64,000 nucleotides of DNA, from NCBI RefSeq assembly GCF_014773275.1, contig NZ_JACWMW010000001.1, positions 1,302,001-1,366,000 on the forward strand. Reading direction: 5' to 3'. Position numbers and translations under genes: made by a program. The notes under the pieces are model-generated. The model ran no database searches. It saw only the letters and a list, made by a program, of their open reading frames with translations, and was not told where the DNA came from. Below are positions 24,330 through 33,521 of this stretch, piece after piece. The stretch comes from Mucilaginibacter rigui (GTDB lineage Bacteria > Bacteroidota > Bacteroidia > Sphingobacteriales > Sphingobacteriaceae). How positions within the stretch are numbered: the stretch's first letter is position 1; the number at the start of each line of letters is the position of its first letter.

Positions 24330-26590
24330 AGACAATTATCTATCTGCTGCAGGTAGCGGCATGTACGGGTATCTTTTACGGGTTTTATTTCCTGCTGCTG
24401 CGCAGGTTAACCTTCTTCACAATAAACCGCTGGTACCTGCTTGCTACGTTGTTGTTAAGTTTTGTGATACCTACTATAAATTTACCTTTAGATACCGCTA
24501 AGCCACCTGCTATTATGGAGCCTGTTATGTATGTAAACCGTATACAGGTAATAGATGAACCTGTAAAAGCAATTACACAAGCCCCGCAGCAAGTAGTTGA
24601 ATCTTTTGATTGGGCAACGCAGGTTAAAATGATATATATAACCATGGCAACCATTTCGGTATTGCATTTAGCATTTACATTGCTGGTGTTTTTACGCAGG
24701 AGTAGGGCCGAACGATTAATGCAGATAGGTAATGTAAAAGTATTAAAGGGGAATAGTAAGCAGGGCAATAGCTCGTTCTTAAATGTGATTTTTGTGAACG
24801 ATGATGAACTGGAGCCTGCCGAAGTAAAACAGATTATAGCGCACGAAATGCTGCACGTAAAAATGCTGCACTCGGCCGATAGAATTATTGCCCGCCTGGT
24901 ACAAATAATGCTTTGGTTTAACCCGTTTGCCTATTGCTATATCCGCTCTATTGAAGAGAACCACGAATTTGAGGTTGACCGTATCATTGCCGGTGATACT
25001 GATAAAAGCATGTATGCTACATTGCTTTTTAAACTATCATTAAGCAGCCAAAGCTACCTCATGCACAGTTTTAGTAAAGTGCCGCTTAAAAGCCGCATAG
25101 CCATGTTGTTTAATAAACCAACCTCAAATATGAAAAAAATTATCTACCTGCTTATAGCACCAGTGGTGCTGATAAGCTGCCTGGCCTTTGCCAATTTAAA
25201 AAGCGCTCAAAACCAAAAAGTGAGTATTTTTCACGACCTTGATAAAATGGGTCCGCATCCGTTGGTGCTCATAAATGGTAAGGAGTATAATGATGATATA
25301 CTTTATAAAATAGGCAGTAAAAATATTAGCACCACAGGTACATGGGTACCGCCGGTTGATGGCAGTTGGTTTAAAAAGTATGGTAACAAGGCTAAAGATG
25401 GGGTGGTAAATATATCCGTAAAGGGCGAAATAGTATACCTGACGGCTACAGAGCGGGATAACCTTATAGAAGAAAGCAAAGTGCCCAAAAAGCAATTCTT
25501 TGCCCGGGTTAAACAAAAACATAACGATGGCAGCATCTACGAAAAATGTATTGTGCAGCTCCCTAATGGCAGCAGAATGATTTCGAATGAGCTGAAACCT
25601 ACAGATAAGGTGATATTTATTATAGAAGGTAAAGCCTACCCTGAAACCGAACTGGATAAGGTAGAAGAGATCATCCGTTCAAATAAAGTAGGTACAACCT
25701 CTGTTGGCTCTGTTAATCATAATCAGCATTGGGGAGACGAGGATATTAGCCAATACAAGATCTATTTTAATTTCTTGCTGGATAGAAATGCGAAGTTGGA
25801 GAAAACAAATTCAACAGGTGTTTTGAAATATGAAGTAAAAGGAGATACTATAAAATATCGCCAAAAAGTAAAACAAACACCAGAACAACGTATTGCCGAA
25901 GAAAAAGTAAAAGCCGAGTACGAAGCGTATAAAAAAACGGATGAGTTTAAACAAAAAATGGCAGAAACCAATAGGATAATGGGTCAAACCCTTACCTACA
26001 AAGTAACCGGATATAAAACAGCCGGCCCCCAATGGTATGTTAAAGAAGGCTTTGTAGTTTTAAATAATAACAGTGAATTTTTTATAGGAACTGCTTACGG
26101 GCAAACCAAGCAACTAAAAGATGTGCTTAAAATAGGCGATGAAGTTGAAATAAAAGTGCTTGGCGCAGGTATGTGGGGCAAGGGTATACCTGTTTTAATT
26201 GAGCCGGCAGTGATTTCACGTGATGGCAAAGAAATATACCGTGCTGCAGAAGCAGCACCAATACCTAAAACAGCCTTTTCATTTGAGGCAAACCGCGTGC
26301 GTTTTACTGATGGCCAGGTAACCAATATTAAAAAATACCCTAATGGTAAATGGAAAAGTGCCGTGGTCGAGGTAGTGAATGGTTTTAAAATTAAATTCAA
26401 TATCAAACCAGATGCACCCGATTTTAAAGGTATTGAATGGGGCGATAATGTTACCTTCCGCTTTGTGCATGAAGTTAAAACCGGTGCTAAAGAATATACC
26501 GTTAACGATTGGATAGCAATTAGTACAGATGTAAAAGATTATGGGATCAAAAATCCTGATTACTTTTTCAAATTCTATGAAAAGATATAG
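24326..26590 (+). CDS. BlaR1-like M56 membrane metallopeptidase with large C-terminal region
   Basis: 754 aa. An N-terminal four-helix membrane part includes the zinc protease motif HEMLHV (HExxH form) with a downstream ENHEFEVD helix, as in M56/BlaR1. A further membrane segment at about 272-290 (IIYLLIAPVVLISCLAFANL) leads into about 460 residues without the penicillin-binding sensor of true BlaR1. It is therefore a generic signal-transducing protease that probably cleaves the BlaI repressor; the ligand is unknown. In Bacteroidota such pairs are numerous. Confidence 0.88.
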   Translation: MKTIIYLLQVAACTGIFYGFYFLLLRRLTFFTINRWYLLATLLLSFVIPTINLPLDTAKPPAIMEPVMYVNRIQVIDEPVKAITQAPQQVVESFDWATQVKMIYITMATISVLHLAFTLLVFLRRSRAERLMQIGNVKVLKGNSKQGNSSFLNVIFVNDDELEPAEVKQIIAHEMLHVKMLHSADRIIARLVQIMLWFNPFAYCYIRSIEENHEFEVDRIIAGDTDKSMYATLLFKLSLSSQSYLMHSFSKVPLKSRIAMLFNKPTSNMKKIIYLLIAPVVLISCLAFANLKSAQNQKVSIFHDLDKMGPHPLVLINGKEYNDDILYKIGSKNISTTGTWVPPVDGSWFKKYGNKAKDGVVNISVKGEIVYLTATERDNLIEESKVPKKQFFARVKQKHNDGSIYEKCIVQLPNGSRMISNELKPTDKVIFIIEGKAYPETELDKVEEIIRSNKVGTTSVGSVNHNQHWGDEDISQYKIYFNFLLDRNAKLEKTNSTGVLKYEVKGDTIKYRQKVKQTPEQRIAEEKVKAEYEAYKKTDEFKQKMAETNRIMGQTLTYKVTGYKTAGPQWYVKEGFVVLNNNSEFFIGTAYGQTKQLKDVLKIGDEVEIKVLGAGMWGKGIPVLIEPAVISRDGKEIYRAAEAAPIPKTAFSFEANRVRFTDGQVTNIKKYPNGKWKSAVVEVVNGFKIKFNIKPDAPDFKGIEWGDNVTFRFVHEVKTGAKEYTVNDWIAISTDVKDYGIKNPDYFFKFYEKI

Positions 26591-26626
26591 TTTTACTGGT
26601 TAACCACATATAATACAAACTTTTTT

Positions 26627-26665
26627 ACAAATAGCACAGAGATACCAAACCTCTGTGCTATTTGT
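26627..26665 (+). terminator. Strong hairpin terminator after the M56 gene
   Basis: 15-bp perfect arms acaaatagcacagag and ctctgtgctatttgt around a 9-nt loop, with T-rich flanks. Confidence 0.8.
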
Positions 26666-26793
26666 GTTTCATTCTTCTTGTGTTTTAGATATCTTATCCG
26701 TCAAAAAAACATTGTAAGTGTAAAACACATAATTGCTTTATCCTGTTAGGTACTACAATGCAGTTTAATCCTGCTGTAGGTTAACAAAATTAT

Positions 26794-28038
26794 ATGCACT
26801 TGTTTTTAATTATCGCGCTCCTGGTAATTGTTAGCGCAATCTATTCATACATCAACGCACGCTGGATAAAATTGCCCGGTACCATAGGTATTATGACGCT
26901 GGCTATCGCCGGCTCGGTGGTAACTCTTATTATCGACCGCCTTAACCCAAGCGTGGCTAAATATCTGACTGTTTTAGCTAAAAACATCAACTTTTCTACC
27001 ACGGTGCTCAATATTATGTTGGGCTTCCTGCTGTTTGCAAGTGCTTTTAACCTGGATACCCGTAAACTAAAAAAAGAAATGCGGCCGGTGCTTATCCTCA
27101 GTACTTTGGGGGTAATTGTATCAACGGCCATATTTGGTAGCTTGCTTTATTATGTAGCACAGTTAATAGATATTAAAATACCTTATATCTACTGTTTGCT
27201 GTTTGGCGCGCTGGTATCACCCACTGATCCGGTGGCGGTGGGGGCTATTATAAAAGGCTCCAGGCTACCCGCAAGTTTGGAAACCATTATCTCCGGCGAA
27301 TCATTATTTAATGACGGTATAGGGCTTGTATTGTTTATTACGCTGTTAGAGATAACCCAGTCGGGCAATGATAATGTCGATTTTGCTAAAACAGCCATAC
27401 TTTTTGCGCAGGAAGTTTTTGGCGGCATTATATTGGGGGGCATTACAGGTTTCCTGGCATTCCGGCTCATGAAATCTATTAACGATTTTCAAACCATTGT
27501 ACTGGTGTCGTTAGCATTGGTAATGATCAATTCACTTGCTGCATCGGCTTTGCATTTGTCTATCCCGTTAGCGGTGGTAACCGCCGGTTTATTTACAGGT
27601 GGCAGGTCGATAAATATAGATAACAAAGACCGCTCGCACCAGGCGCTCGAAAGCTTCTGGACGCTGATTGACGAGATGCTGAACACCATGCTTTTTGTGA
27701 TGATAGGGCTACAGATGGTTAACGTGCCCTTTATCAGTAATTACTGGATAACCGGTTTAATAGGGATTGTTATTCTGCTGGCTGCAAGATGGGCAAGCAT
27801 TATGCTGCCGTTAACTTTCTTGAGGCGATCATTAAACGTGAATTACGGAAGTATCAATATTTTAACCTGGGCAGGGTTAAGGGGCGGTATTTCGATAGCC
27901 CTGGCGCTGGCATTGCCAGATTCGCCATACAGGCATTTTATATTGGCGGGCACTTACTTTATCGTGATATTTTCGATTATAGTGCAGGGATTGACATTGA
28001 ATAGGGTGATTAATGCATCGTATAAGATAAAATCTTAG
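26794..28038 (+). CDS. CPA1-family Na+(K+)/H+ antiporter
   Basis: 414 aa, about twelve transmembrane segments. SPTDPVAVGAII and GESLFNDGIGLVLFI contain the Asp residues of the ion site (the ND motif of electroneutral CPA1 exchangers such as NhaP). WAGLRGGISIALALALP is also typical. It exchanges Na+ or K+ for H+ across the inner membrane. It stands alone between the M56 terminator and the convergent PaiB-like gene; the stop overlaps the downstream gene end by a few bases. Confidence 0.9.
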   Translation: MHLFLIIALLVIVSAIYSYINARWIKLPGTIGIMTLAIAGSVVTLIIDRLNPSVAKYLTVLAKNINFSTTVLNIMLGFLLFASAFNLDTRKLKKEMRPVLILSTLGVIVSTAIFGSLLYYVAQLIDIKIPYIYCLLFGALVSPTDPVAVGAIIKGSRLPASLETIISGESLFNDGIGLVLFITLLEITQSGNDNVDFAKTAILFAQEVFGGIILGGITGFLAFRLMKSINDFQTIVLVSLALVMINSLAASALHLSIPLAVVTAGLFTGGRSINIDNKDRSHQALESFWTLIDEMLNTMLFVMIGLQMVNVPFISNYWITGLIGIVILLAARWASIMLPLTFLRRSLNVNYGSINILTWAGLRGGISIALALALPDSPYRHFILAGTYFIVIFSIIVQGLTLNRVINASYKIKS

Positions 28039-28651
28039 CTGTCTTTTTCACTGCCGCCATATACGCGGCTATTTCCTGCTCATTTTTATCGGCTGATGAG
28101 CTTAATGATGAGATAATATTCTCGCGCTCAACTTCAGTCCGGTTTTGGCTGAGTTTCTTTTTGGCCTGCAGATCGGTAACTACAATTTCAAACGCGGTAA
28201 TGCCGTTCATCATTTTATGTTTGTAATCGTCAGTTAAGTTATCCCATTGCTGCCGGTAAGCTGCTTCGTAGAAATCGATCATTTTTTCAAGCAAGTGTGC
28301 AACCTGTGTTTTATCGGCAATTAAAGTGGCTTTGCCGTAGGCATGTACCGATAGATAATTCCAGGTAGGCACGTTTTGCTCTTTCTCGTAATTTAATGGC
28401 GAGATATAAGCATGTGGCTCGGTAAATATCACCAGCGATGTTTCATTGAATATAACCCCGGCCTGCGGGTTTGCTTTAGCAAAATGAGATACCAGTACCA
28501 ACTCTTCGCCGCGTTGCTCTACCAAAAACGGCAGGTGTGTAGCTTCGGGTACGCCATTCAATATCGTCACTATCGTAGCAAAGCTATACTTCTGCATAAA
28601 GCTGATAGCTTCTTGATGGTCAGACAATTGAAAATGTTTAGGAGTGTACAT
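28010..28651 (-). CDS. FMN-binding split-barrel protein of the PaiB family
   Basis: 213 aa from ATG 28651 (MYTPKHFQLSDHQEAISFM, the standard opening of PaiB proteins). A longer frame upstream runs through repeat DNA into the transcarbamylase gene and is rejected. Family blocks: THLPFLVE, VSHFAKANPQ, IFTEPHAYISPLNY, WNYLSVHAYGKATL, FEIVVTDLQAKKKLSQNR. These proteins have an FMN-reductase-like barrel and are annotated as negative regulators or oxidoreductases. Its 3' end overlaps the antiporter end. Confidence 0.88.
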   Translation of the reverse strand: MYTPKHFQLSDHQEAISFMQKYSFATIVTILNGVPEATHLPFLVEQRGEELVLVSHFAKANPQAGVIFNETSLVIFTEPHAYISPLNYEKEQNVPTWNYLSVHAYGKATLIADKTQVAHLLEKMIDFYEAAYRQQWDNLTDDYKHKMMNGITAFEIVVTDLQAKKKLSQNRTEVERENIISSLSSSADKNEQEIAAYMAAVKKTAKILSYTMH

Positions 28652-28654
28652 GTG

Positions 28655-28691
28655 AATAGAATCAAGACTTTTAGAATCAAGAGACAAGACC
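28655..28691. repeat. 'agaatcaagact' repeat, copy 1
   Basis: aatagaatcaagacttttag then aatcaagagacaagacc. The first 20 bases are identical to a stretch at 61386-61463. It fills the gap between the PaiB-like gene and the transcarbamylase. Confidence 0.65.
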
Positions 28692-28710
28692 AAATCGGGA
28701 TGCCTTGTTA

Positions 28711-29661
28711 CTACAAAGTTTCCAGCATTTGCTTTAACACTGCCTGTGCCGCCCAAACGCGGTTACCTGCCTCGTGTATCACTATCGACTTTGGCCCGTC
28801 CAATATCTCGGATGATAGTTCCAGATCGCGGCGTACGGGTAAACAATGCATTACTTTGGCATCAGGGGCTACTGCATCCAGCTTGGCGTTGGTCAGCATC
28901 CAATCTTCGTTACCGCCGGTTACCGCGCCGTAAGGCTCATAAGCCGACCAGTTTTTTACGTAGATAAAATCCGCATCCTTTATGGCTTCATCCTGGTTAT
29001 GCGTGATTGTTGCGCCATTGGTGAAATCGGTAGAAAGCTCGTATCCTGCCGGGTGGGCGATGGTGAAGTCTACATCAGCCTTGCACATCCATTCGGCAAA
29101 AGAGTTTGGCACAGCCTGCGGAAGGGCCTTTATATGCGGCGCCCAGGTTAATACTACTTTGGGGCGGGCTTTAGTTTTCAGTTCTTCAATAGTTATCAGG
29201 TCGGCAAGGCTTTGCAGCGGGTGGCGCGTAGCCGATTCCAGGCTAACCACGGGCACTTTGCAAAACTCCACAAACTTGTTAAATATGGTTTCGCTATAGT
29301 CTTCCTCGCGGTCTTTTAACCCCGGGAAAGAGCGTACCCCTATAATGTCTGAGTATTCGCCCATTACACCGGCTGCCTCGCGGATATGCTCCACAGTAGT
29401 ACCGTTCATGATCACGTTATCGCGCAGTTCAAGCGCCCAGCCTTCTTTATCAATGTTGAGCACAATTACGTTCATGCCCAAATTCGCGCCTGCTTTTTGG
29501 GTACTCATGCGGGTACGCAGACTTGGATTCAGGAAAACAAGGCTCAGGGTTTTATTCTTACCCAAATGCTGGTGCGCATATGGGTTTTGTTTCAATTGCA
29601 ATGCTTCGGCAACCAGTGCCGGCACATCCTTAACATCATTTACCGAAGAGAATAATTTCAT
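28711..29661 (-). CDS. N-acetyl/N-succinyl-ornithine carbamoyltransferase
   Basis: 316 aa transcarbamylase. Carbamoyl-phosphate motif SLRTRMSTQ (47-55), HPLQ (147-150), and MHCLPVRRDLEL with the family-specific substitutions that separate acetyl/succinyl-ornithine enzymes from ordinary ArgF. From family knowledge, residue 90 discriminates: Pro in the Bacteroides succinyl enzyme, Glu in the Xanthomonas acetyl enzyme; here it is Val90 followed by Glu91, so acyl specificity is open. Lies between argD (56 bp) and the PaiB-like gene on the same strand. Confidence 0.92.
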   Translation of the reverse strand: MKLFSSVNDVKDVPALVAEALQLKQNPYAHQHLGKNKTLSLVFLNPSLRTRMSTQKAGANLGMNVIVLNIDKEGWALELRDNVIMNGTTVEHIREAAGVMGEYSDIIGVRSFPGLKDREEDYSETIFNKFVEFCKVPVVSLESATRHPLQSLADLITIEELKTKARPKVVLTWAPHIKALPQAVPNSFAEWMCKADVDFTIAHPAGYELSTDFTNGATITHNQDEAIKDADFIYVKNWSAYEPYGAVTGGNEDWMLTNAKLDAVAPDAKVMHCLPVRRDLELSSEILDGPKSIVIHEAGNRVWAAQAVLKQMLETL

Positions 29662-29716
29662 GAGCCTTGTTAGTACTTATGCTGTAAAAATATAATTAAA
29701 TACTGTAACCTATTAT

Positions 29717-30847
29717 TTAAGAGTTATTTAAAGTTGTGCTGAATGCTTCCAGGAACCTGTCAGCATAACCTTTAGTCAGGTTTAGCGCAGGTAATAGCCT
29801 TACCACGTTTGGTTTTGCTTCGCCTGTAAATATATGGTGCTTAAACAGCAGGTCTTTCTTCACGTTGGCCAGTTCTTCGGGCAGGTCGATGCCTATCATA
29901 AGGCCACGTCCACGTACTTCTTTCACTTTATCAAATTTCTTAAGCTCCTCAAGCAGGTAGCCACCAACTTCGGCAGCGTTTTGCATCAGGTTATCACGTT
30001 CAATAACTTCCAGCACCGCTAAACCTGCGGCACAAGCCAAATGGTTACCACCAAATGTTGTGCCCAGCATGCCGTATACTGGCGCTATTTTAGGCGATAT
30101 GATGATACCACCAACAGGGAAACCGTTACCCATGCCTTTAGCCATGGAGTAGATATCGGCGTTGATGCCCGCAAAATCATGCGAGAAGAACTTACCGGTA
30201 CGGCCATAACCGCACTGTACCGAATCGGCTATAAAAACGGCGTTATGCACATCGCAAAGCGAACGGATCTTTTGCAGGAAACTAACCGGTGCAACCTGTA
30301 TGCCACCAACTCCCTGGATGCCTTCAATAATTACAGATGATACCTCATGGTCTTTAAAAGCCTGCTCTAATGCCGCTTCATCGTTCCATGGTAAAAACAC
30401 CACGTTTTCAGTTTCATTAACCGGTGCAACAATTTTTGGGTTATCGGTAGCGGCAACTGCTAATGAGGTTCGTCCATGGAACGCTTTTTTAAACGCGATG
30501 ATCTTCTTTTTACCATTATAGAACGATGCAAGTTTCAGAGCGTTCTCATTAGCCTCGGCACCCGAGTTGCAAAGGAATAGCTGGTAATCTTCCTTACCCG
30601 AAATATGGCCCAGCTTTTCGGCCAGTTGTGTTTGTAAAGGGATCTCGATAGAGTTAGAGTAAAAGCCTATCTGGTGCAGTTGGTCTTCCAAACGCTTTAC
30701 GTAATGCGGGTTAGTATGGCCGATAGAGATAACCGCGTGCCCGCCGTAAAGGTCGAGATATTCAGTGCCTTTGTCGTCATAAACAAGGCTGCCCATGCCT
30801 TGAACTATATTGATTGGATTGATAGGGTATACGTCGAATAATTTCAT
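29717..30847 (-). CDS. argD: Acetylornithine aminotransferase (acyl-ornithine transaminase)
   Basis: 376 aa class III PLP aminotransferase. CNSGAEANENALKLA (93-107) binds the cofactor phosphate, FHGRTSLAV is typical, IADSVQCGYGRTG holds the cofactor Asp, and YSMAKGMG gives Lys237 for the PLP Schiff base. It converts acyl-glutamate semialdehyde to acyl-ornithine. Between argC and the transcarbamylase in an evident operon. Confidence 0.93.
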   Translation of the reverse strand: MKLFDVYPINPINIVQGMGSLVYDDKGTEYLDLYGGHAVISIGHTNPHYVKRLEDQLHQIGFYSNSIEIPLQTQLAEKLGHISGKEDYQLFLCNSGAEANENALKLASFYNGKKKIIAFKKAFHGRTSLAVAATDNPKIVAPVNETENVVFLPWNDEAALEQAFKDHEVSSVIIEGIQGVGGIQVAPVSFLQKIRSLCDVHNAVFIADSVQCGYGRTGKFFSHDFAGINADIYSMAKGMGNGFPVGGIIISPKIAPVYGMLGTTFGGNHLACAAGLAVLEVIERDNLMQNAAEVGGYLLEELKKFDKVKEVRGRGLMIGIDLPEELANVKKDLLFKHHIFTGEAKPNVVRLLPALNLTKGYADRFLEAFSTTLNNS

Positions 30848-30904
30848 TTTAATAAAGTGATAATTTAATACTTAATGGATAAACGCATGGGTGGCGAGCA
30901 CGGC

Positions 30905-31900
30905 TTAAAAGCCGGTCGCCTTAAGTCGTAATCCTGCGCGTTCGTCCAAACCAAACATGATGTTCATGTTTTGTACGGCCTGACCGCTCGCACCTTTAAG
31001 TAAGTTATCCATTATACTGACAATGAAGATCTTATTACCATGTTTCTTGACCTGTAAAAAGCATTTGTTGGTATTCACAATTTGTTTCAGGTCGATGTCT
31101 TTACTGGTTACATGCGTAAACGGGTGACCGGCATAATACTCCTGATAAAGTTTTAAAGCCTCGGCTTCGCTCAAATTACTCTCGGTATAAATAGAAGCAA
31201 TGATGCCGCGGGTAAAGCCCCCACGATAGGGCACAAAGTTAATGTCCTTATCAAAACCGCCCTGCAATTGCCTTAAGGATTGGCCTATCTCGTTTAAATG
31301 CTGGTGGTTAAACACTTTGTAAACAGATAGGTTGTCGTTTCTCCACGTAAAGTGCGAAGTTGGAGAAAGGCTTTGCCCTGCGCCGGTAGAACCTGTTGTT
31401 GCGGTAACATGCACCTCGTTGTTTAACAAACCTTTACTTGCGAGCGGTAACAAACCCAGTTGCAAACAAGTGGCAAAACAGCCCGGGTTAGCTATATTAT
31501 CTGCCGATTTTATCGCTTCGCGGTTTAATTCGGGTAAACCGTAAACAAAGCTTTTATTTCCGATGGTTGCATTTTGACTTAACCTGAAATCCTGGCTTAA
31601 ATCGATAATAAGGATATGATCAGGAATGTCATTAGCCTCTAAAAATTTACGTGCATCGCCATGGCCAACGCAAAGGAACAATACATCAATATTGAAAGCT
31701 AATTCCGCCGCAAAGGTTAGGTCGGTATCGCCAAACAGGTCGGTGTGTACGTCATAAACATGGTTACCCGCATTGCTTTTGCTGTGAACGAATATGATCT
31801 CCACATTAGGGTGGTTGATCAGTATTCTGAGCATTTCGCCCCCGGTATAACCCGCGCCGCCAACAATGCCTGCTTTTATTTTAGAGGTTGATTCTGTCAT
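30905..31900 (-). CDS. argC: N-acyl-gamma-glutamyl-phosphate reductase
   Basis: 331 aa. NADP-binding GIVGGAGYTGGEML (11-24), catalytic Cys141 in NPGCFATC, and HFTWRNDNLSVYKVFNHQHLNEI in the C-terminal domain. It reduces the acyl-glutamyl phosphate produced by ArgB. Its start codon lies inside the end of the cupin gene (20-bp overlap), which implies translational coupling. Confidence 0.95.
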   Translation of the reverse strand: MTESTSKIKAGIVGGAGYTGGEMLRILINHPNVEIIFVHSKSNAGNHVYDVHTDLFGDTDLTFAAELAFNIDVLFLCVGHGDARKFLEANDIPDHILIIDLSQDFRLSQNATIGNKSFVYGLPELNREAIKSADNIANPGCFATCLQLGLLPLASKGLLNNEVHVTATTGSTGAGQSLSPTSHFTWRNDNLSVYKVFNHQHLNEIGQSLRQLQGGFDKDINFVPYRGGFTRGIIASIYTESNLSEAEALKLYQEYYAGHPFTHVTSKDIDLKQIVNTNKCFLQVKKHGNKIFIVSIMDNLLKGASGQAVQNMNIMFGLDERAGLRLKATGF

Positions 31901-32231
31901 TTTTTGTAGATGGTGATGAGTACAGGATAAATTCCAGGTCGCTGCTCTCTTTGTTGCTGATAAAGTGCTTTTGGCCCGGTTTAATTTCTATCCCTTGCTC
32001 AGGTTTTAACACGCTTATCTCTCCGTCGATGGTAAATGTTGCCCTGCCTTTTAGTATAAAGAAGAACTGCGAAGATTTTTCGTGATAATGTAATTGCTCG
32101 GCGGTATCCGGCGGCATTAATTCCTGTTTTATTGATAATGCGTCGGTGTCAACATAGTTCCAGCCGTAACAATCATCGCCCCACTTATAGGTGCTTAAGC
32201 ATTCGCTTCTCGAAAAGATGGGGTTCTCCAT
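31881..32231 (-). CDS. Small cupin protein inside the arginine operon
   Basis: 116 aa, one cupin_2-type barrel: QLHYHEKSSQFFFILKGRATF (motif 1) and GIEIKPGQKHFI (motif 2) supply two His and a Glu-type metal site. It starts 5 bp after argG ends and overlaps argC. The role is unknown; a link to arginine synthesis (sensing or editing an intermediate) is inference from the tight placement. Confidence 0.8.
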   Translation of the reverse strand: MENPIFSRSECLSTYKWGDDCYGWNYVDTDALSIKQELMPPDTAEQLHYHEKSSQFFFILKGRATFTIDGEISVLKPEQGIEIKPGQKHFISNKESSDLEFILYSSPSTKNDRINL

Positions 32232-32236
32232 AATAA

Positions 32237-33433
32237 TTAATCCTGTCCGTTTACTTTGTGGTATATCATTACCTGGTTACCAAATATTTTTGAGAAACCT
32301 TTAACATCTTCGCCGCTCCATGAATTGTTCATTTCGCCGTAGCTGCCAAATTTGTTGCTCATCAGGTCGTGCTCCGACTCGATACCCACCACCTGGAAAC
32401 GGTACGGGTGCAGCTCAACAAATACTTTACCGCTTACGTTTTTCTGCGTATCAGTAAGGAAAGCCTCCATATTACGCATAATAGGGTCGTGGAATTGCCC
32501 TTCGTGCAGCCAGTTGCCGTAGAAGGCCGATAACTGGTCTTTCCATGATAGCTGCCACTTAGTTAAAACGTGTTTCTCAAGGGTATGGTGTGCTTTGATG
32601 ATCACCATTGGTGCGGCAGCTTCAAAACCTACACGGCCCTTTATACCGATGATGGTATCACCCACGTGAATATCGCGGCCAATGCCGTAAGGTTGCGCAA
32701 TAGCTTGCAATGCCTGTATAGCTTTGGTTGGGTGATCGTATTTCTCGTTATTAATGCCAACCAGCTCGCCTTGCTCAAATACCAGCTCTAATGTTTTTGG
32801 TTCAGATTCGGTTACCTGTGTAGGCCATGCTTCTTCAGGTAAACCAAGGTTTGATGTAAGAGTTTCTTTACCACCTACTGATGTACCCCAGATACCTTTG
32901 TTGATAGAGTACTTTGCTTTTTCAAAGTTCATTTCAACGCCGTGTTTTTTCAGGTATTCAATCTCCGCTTCGCGGCTTAGTTTCAAATCGCGGATAGGAG
33001 TGATGATCTGTACCTCGGGTACCAGGATATTGAAGATCATATCAAACCTTACCTGATCGTTACCGGCACCGGTGCTGCCATGGGCTACAAATTCAGCACC
33101 AATCTCTTTGGCGTAATTGGCAATAGCTGTAGCCTGGCTAACACGTTCGGCACTTACCGATAATGGGTAGGTGTTGTTCTTTAACACGTTACCATATATC
33201 AAAAAGCGTACGCAGGTGTTATAAAAGTTCTTGGTCTCGTCAACAACGTGGTGTGATGTTACGCCCATCTGGTAAGCGCGTTCTTCAACACCTTTAAGCT
33301 CTTGGTCATTAAAACCACCTGTATTTACAATTACCGAGTGAACCTCGTAACCCAGATCGCGTGTTAAATAAATACAGCAAAATGAGGTGTCTAATCCGCC
33401 GCTGTATGCCAGTACTACTTTCTTTTTATCCAT
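32237..33433 (-). CDS. argG: Argininosuccinate synthase
   Basis: 398 aa. ATP pyrophosphatase loop AYSGGLDTS (9-17), then HGSTGAGNDQVRFD and SINKGIWGTSVGG. It condenses citrulline and aspartate. The product would need ArgH, which is not in this window. It follows the GNAT gene with an 88-bp gap that holds a repeat. Confidence 0.96.
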   Translation of the reverse strand: MDKKKVVLAYSGGLDTSFCCIYLTRDLGYEVHSVIVNTGGFNDQELKGVEERAYQMGVTSHHVVDETKNFYNTCVRFLIYGNVLKNNTYPLSVSAERVSQATAIANYAKEIGAEFVAHGSTGAGNDQVRFDMIFNILVPEVQIITPIRDLKLSREAEIEYLKKHGVEMNFEKAKYSINKGIWGTSVGGKETLTSNLGLPEEAWPTQVTESEPKTLELVFEQGELVGINNEKYDHPTKAIQALQAIAQPYGIGRDIHVGDTIIGIKGRVGFEAAAPMVIIKAHHTLEKHVLTKWQLSWKDQLSAFYGNWLHEGQFHDPIMRNMEAFLTDTQKNVSGKVFVELHPYRFQVVGIESEHDLMSNKFGSYGEMNNSWSGEDVKGFSKIFGNQVMIYHKVNGQD

Positions 33434-33446
33434 TTTTGTGTTTACC

Positions 33447-33510
33447 GTAGAGACGCGATACCTCGCGTCTGTTTATTATTTATTCAAGTCGCGAAGCATC
33501 GCGCCTCTAC
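33447..33510. repeat. Inverted 'gtagagacgcgat' intergenic repeat
   Basis: gtagagacgcgatacctcgc on the left is matched by an inverted gcgaagcatcgcgcctctac on the right, giving a long imperfect hairpin between the GNAT gene and argG. Confidence 0.65.
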
Positions 33511-33521
33511 AATTCATTATT

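Noticed and set aside
28652..28756. 35-codon extension of the PaiB-like protein
   Set aside because: It is encoded by the agaatcaagact repeat and overlaps the transcarbamylase end.
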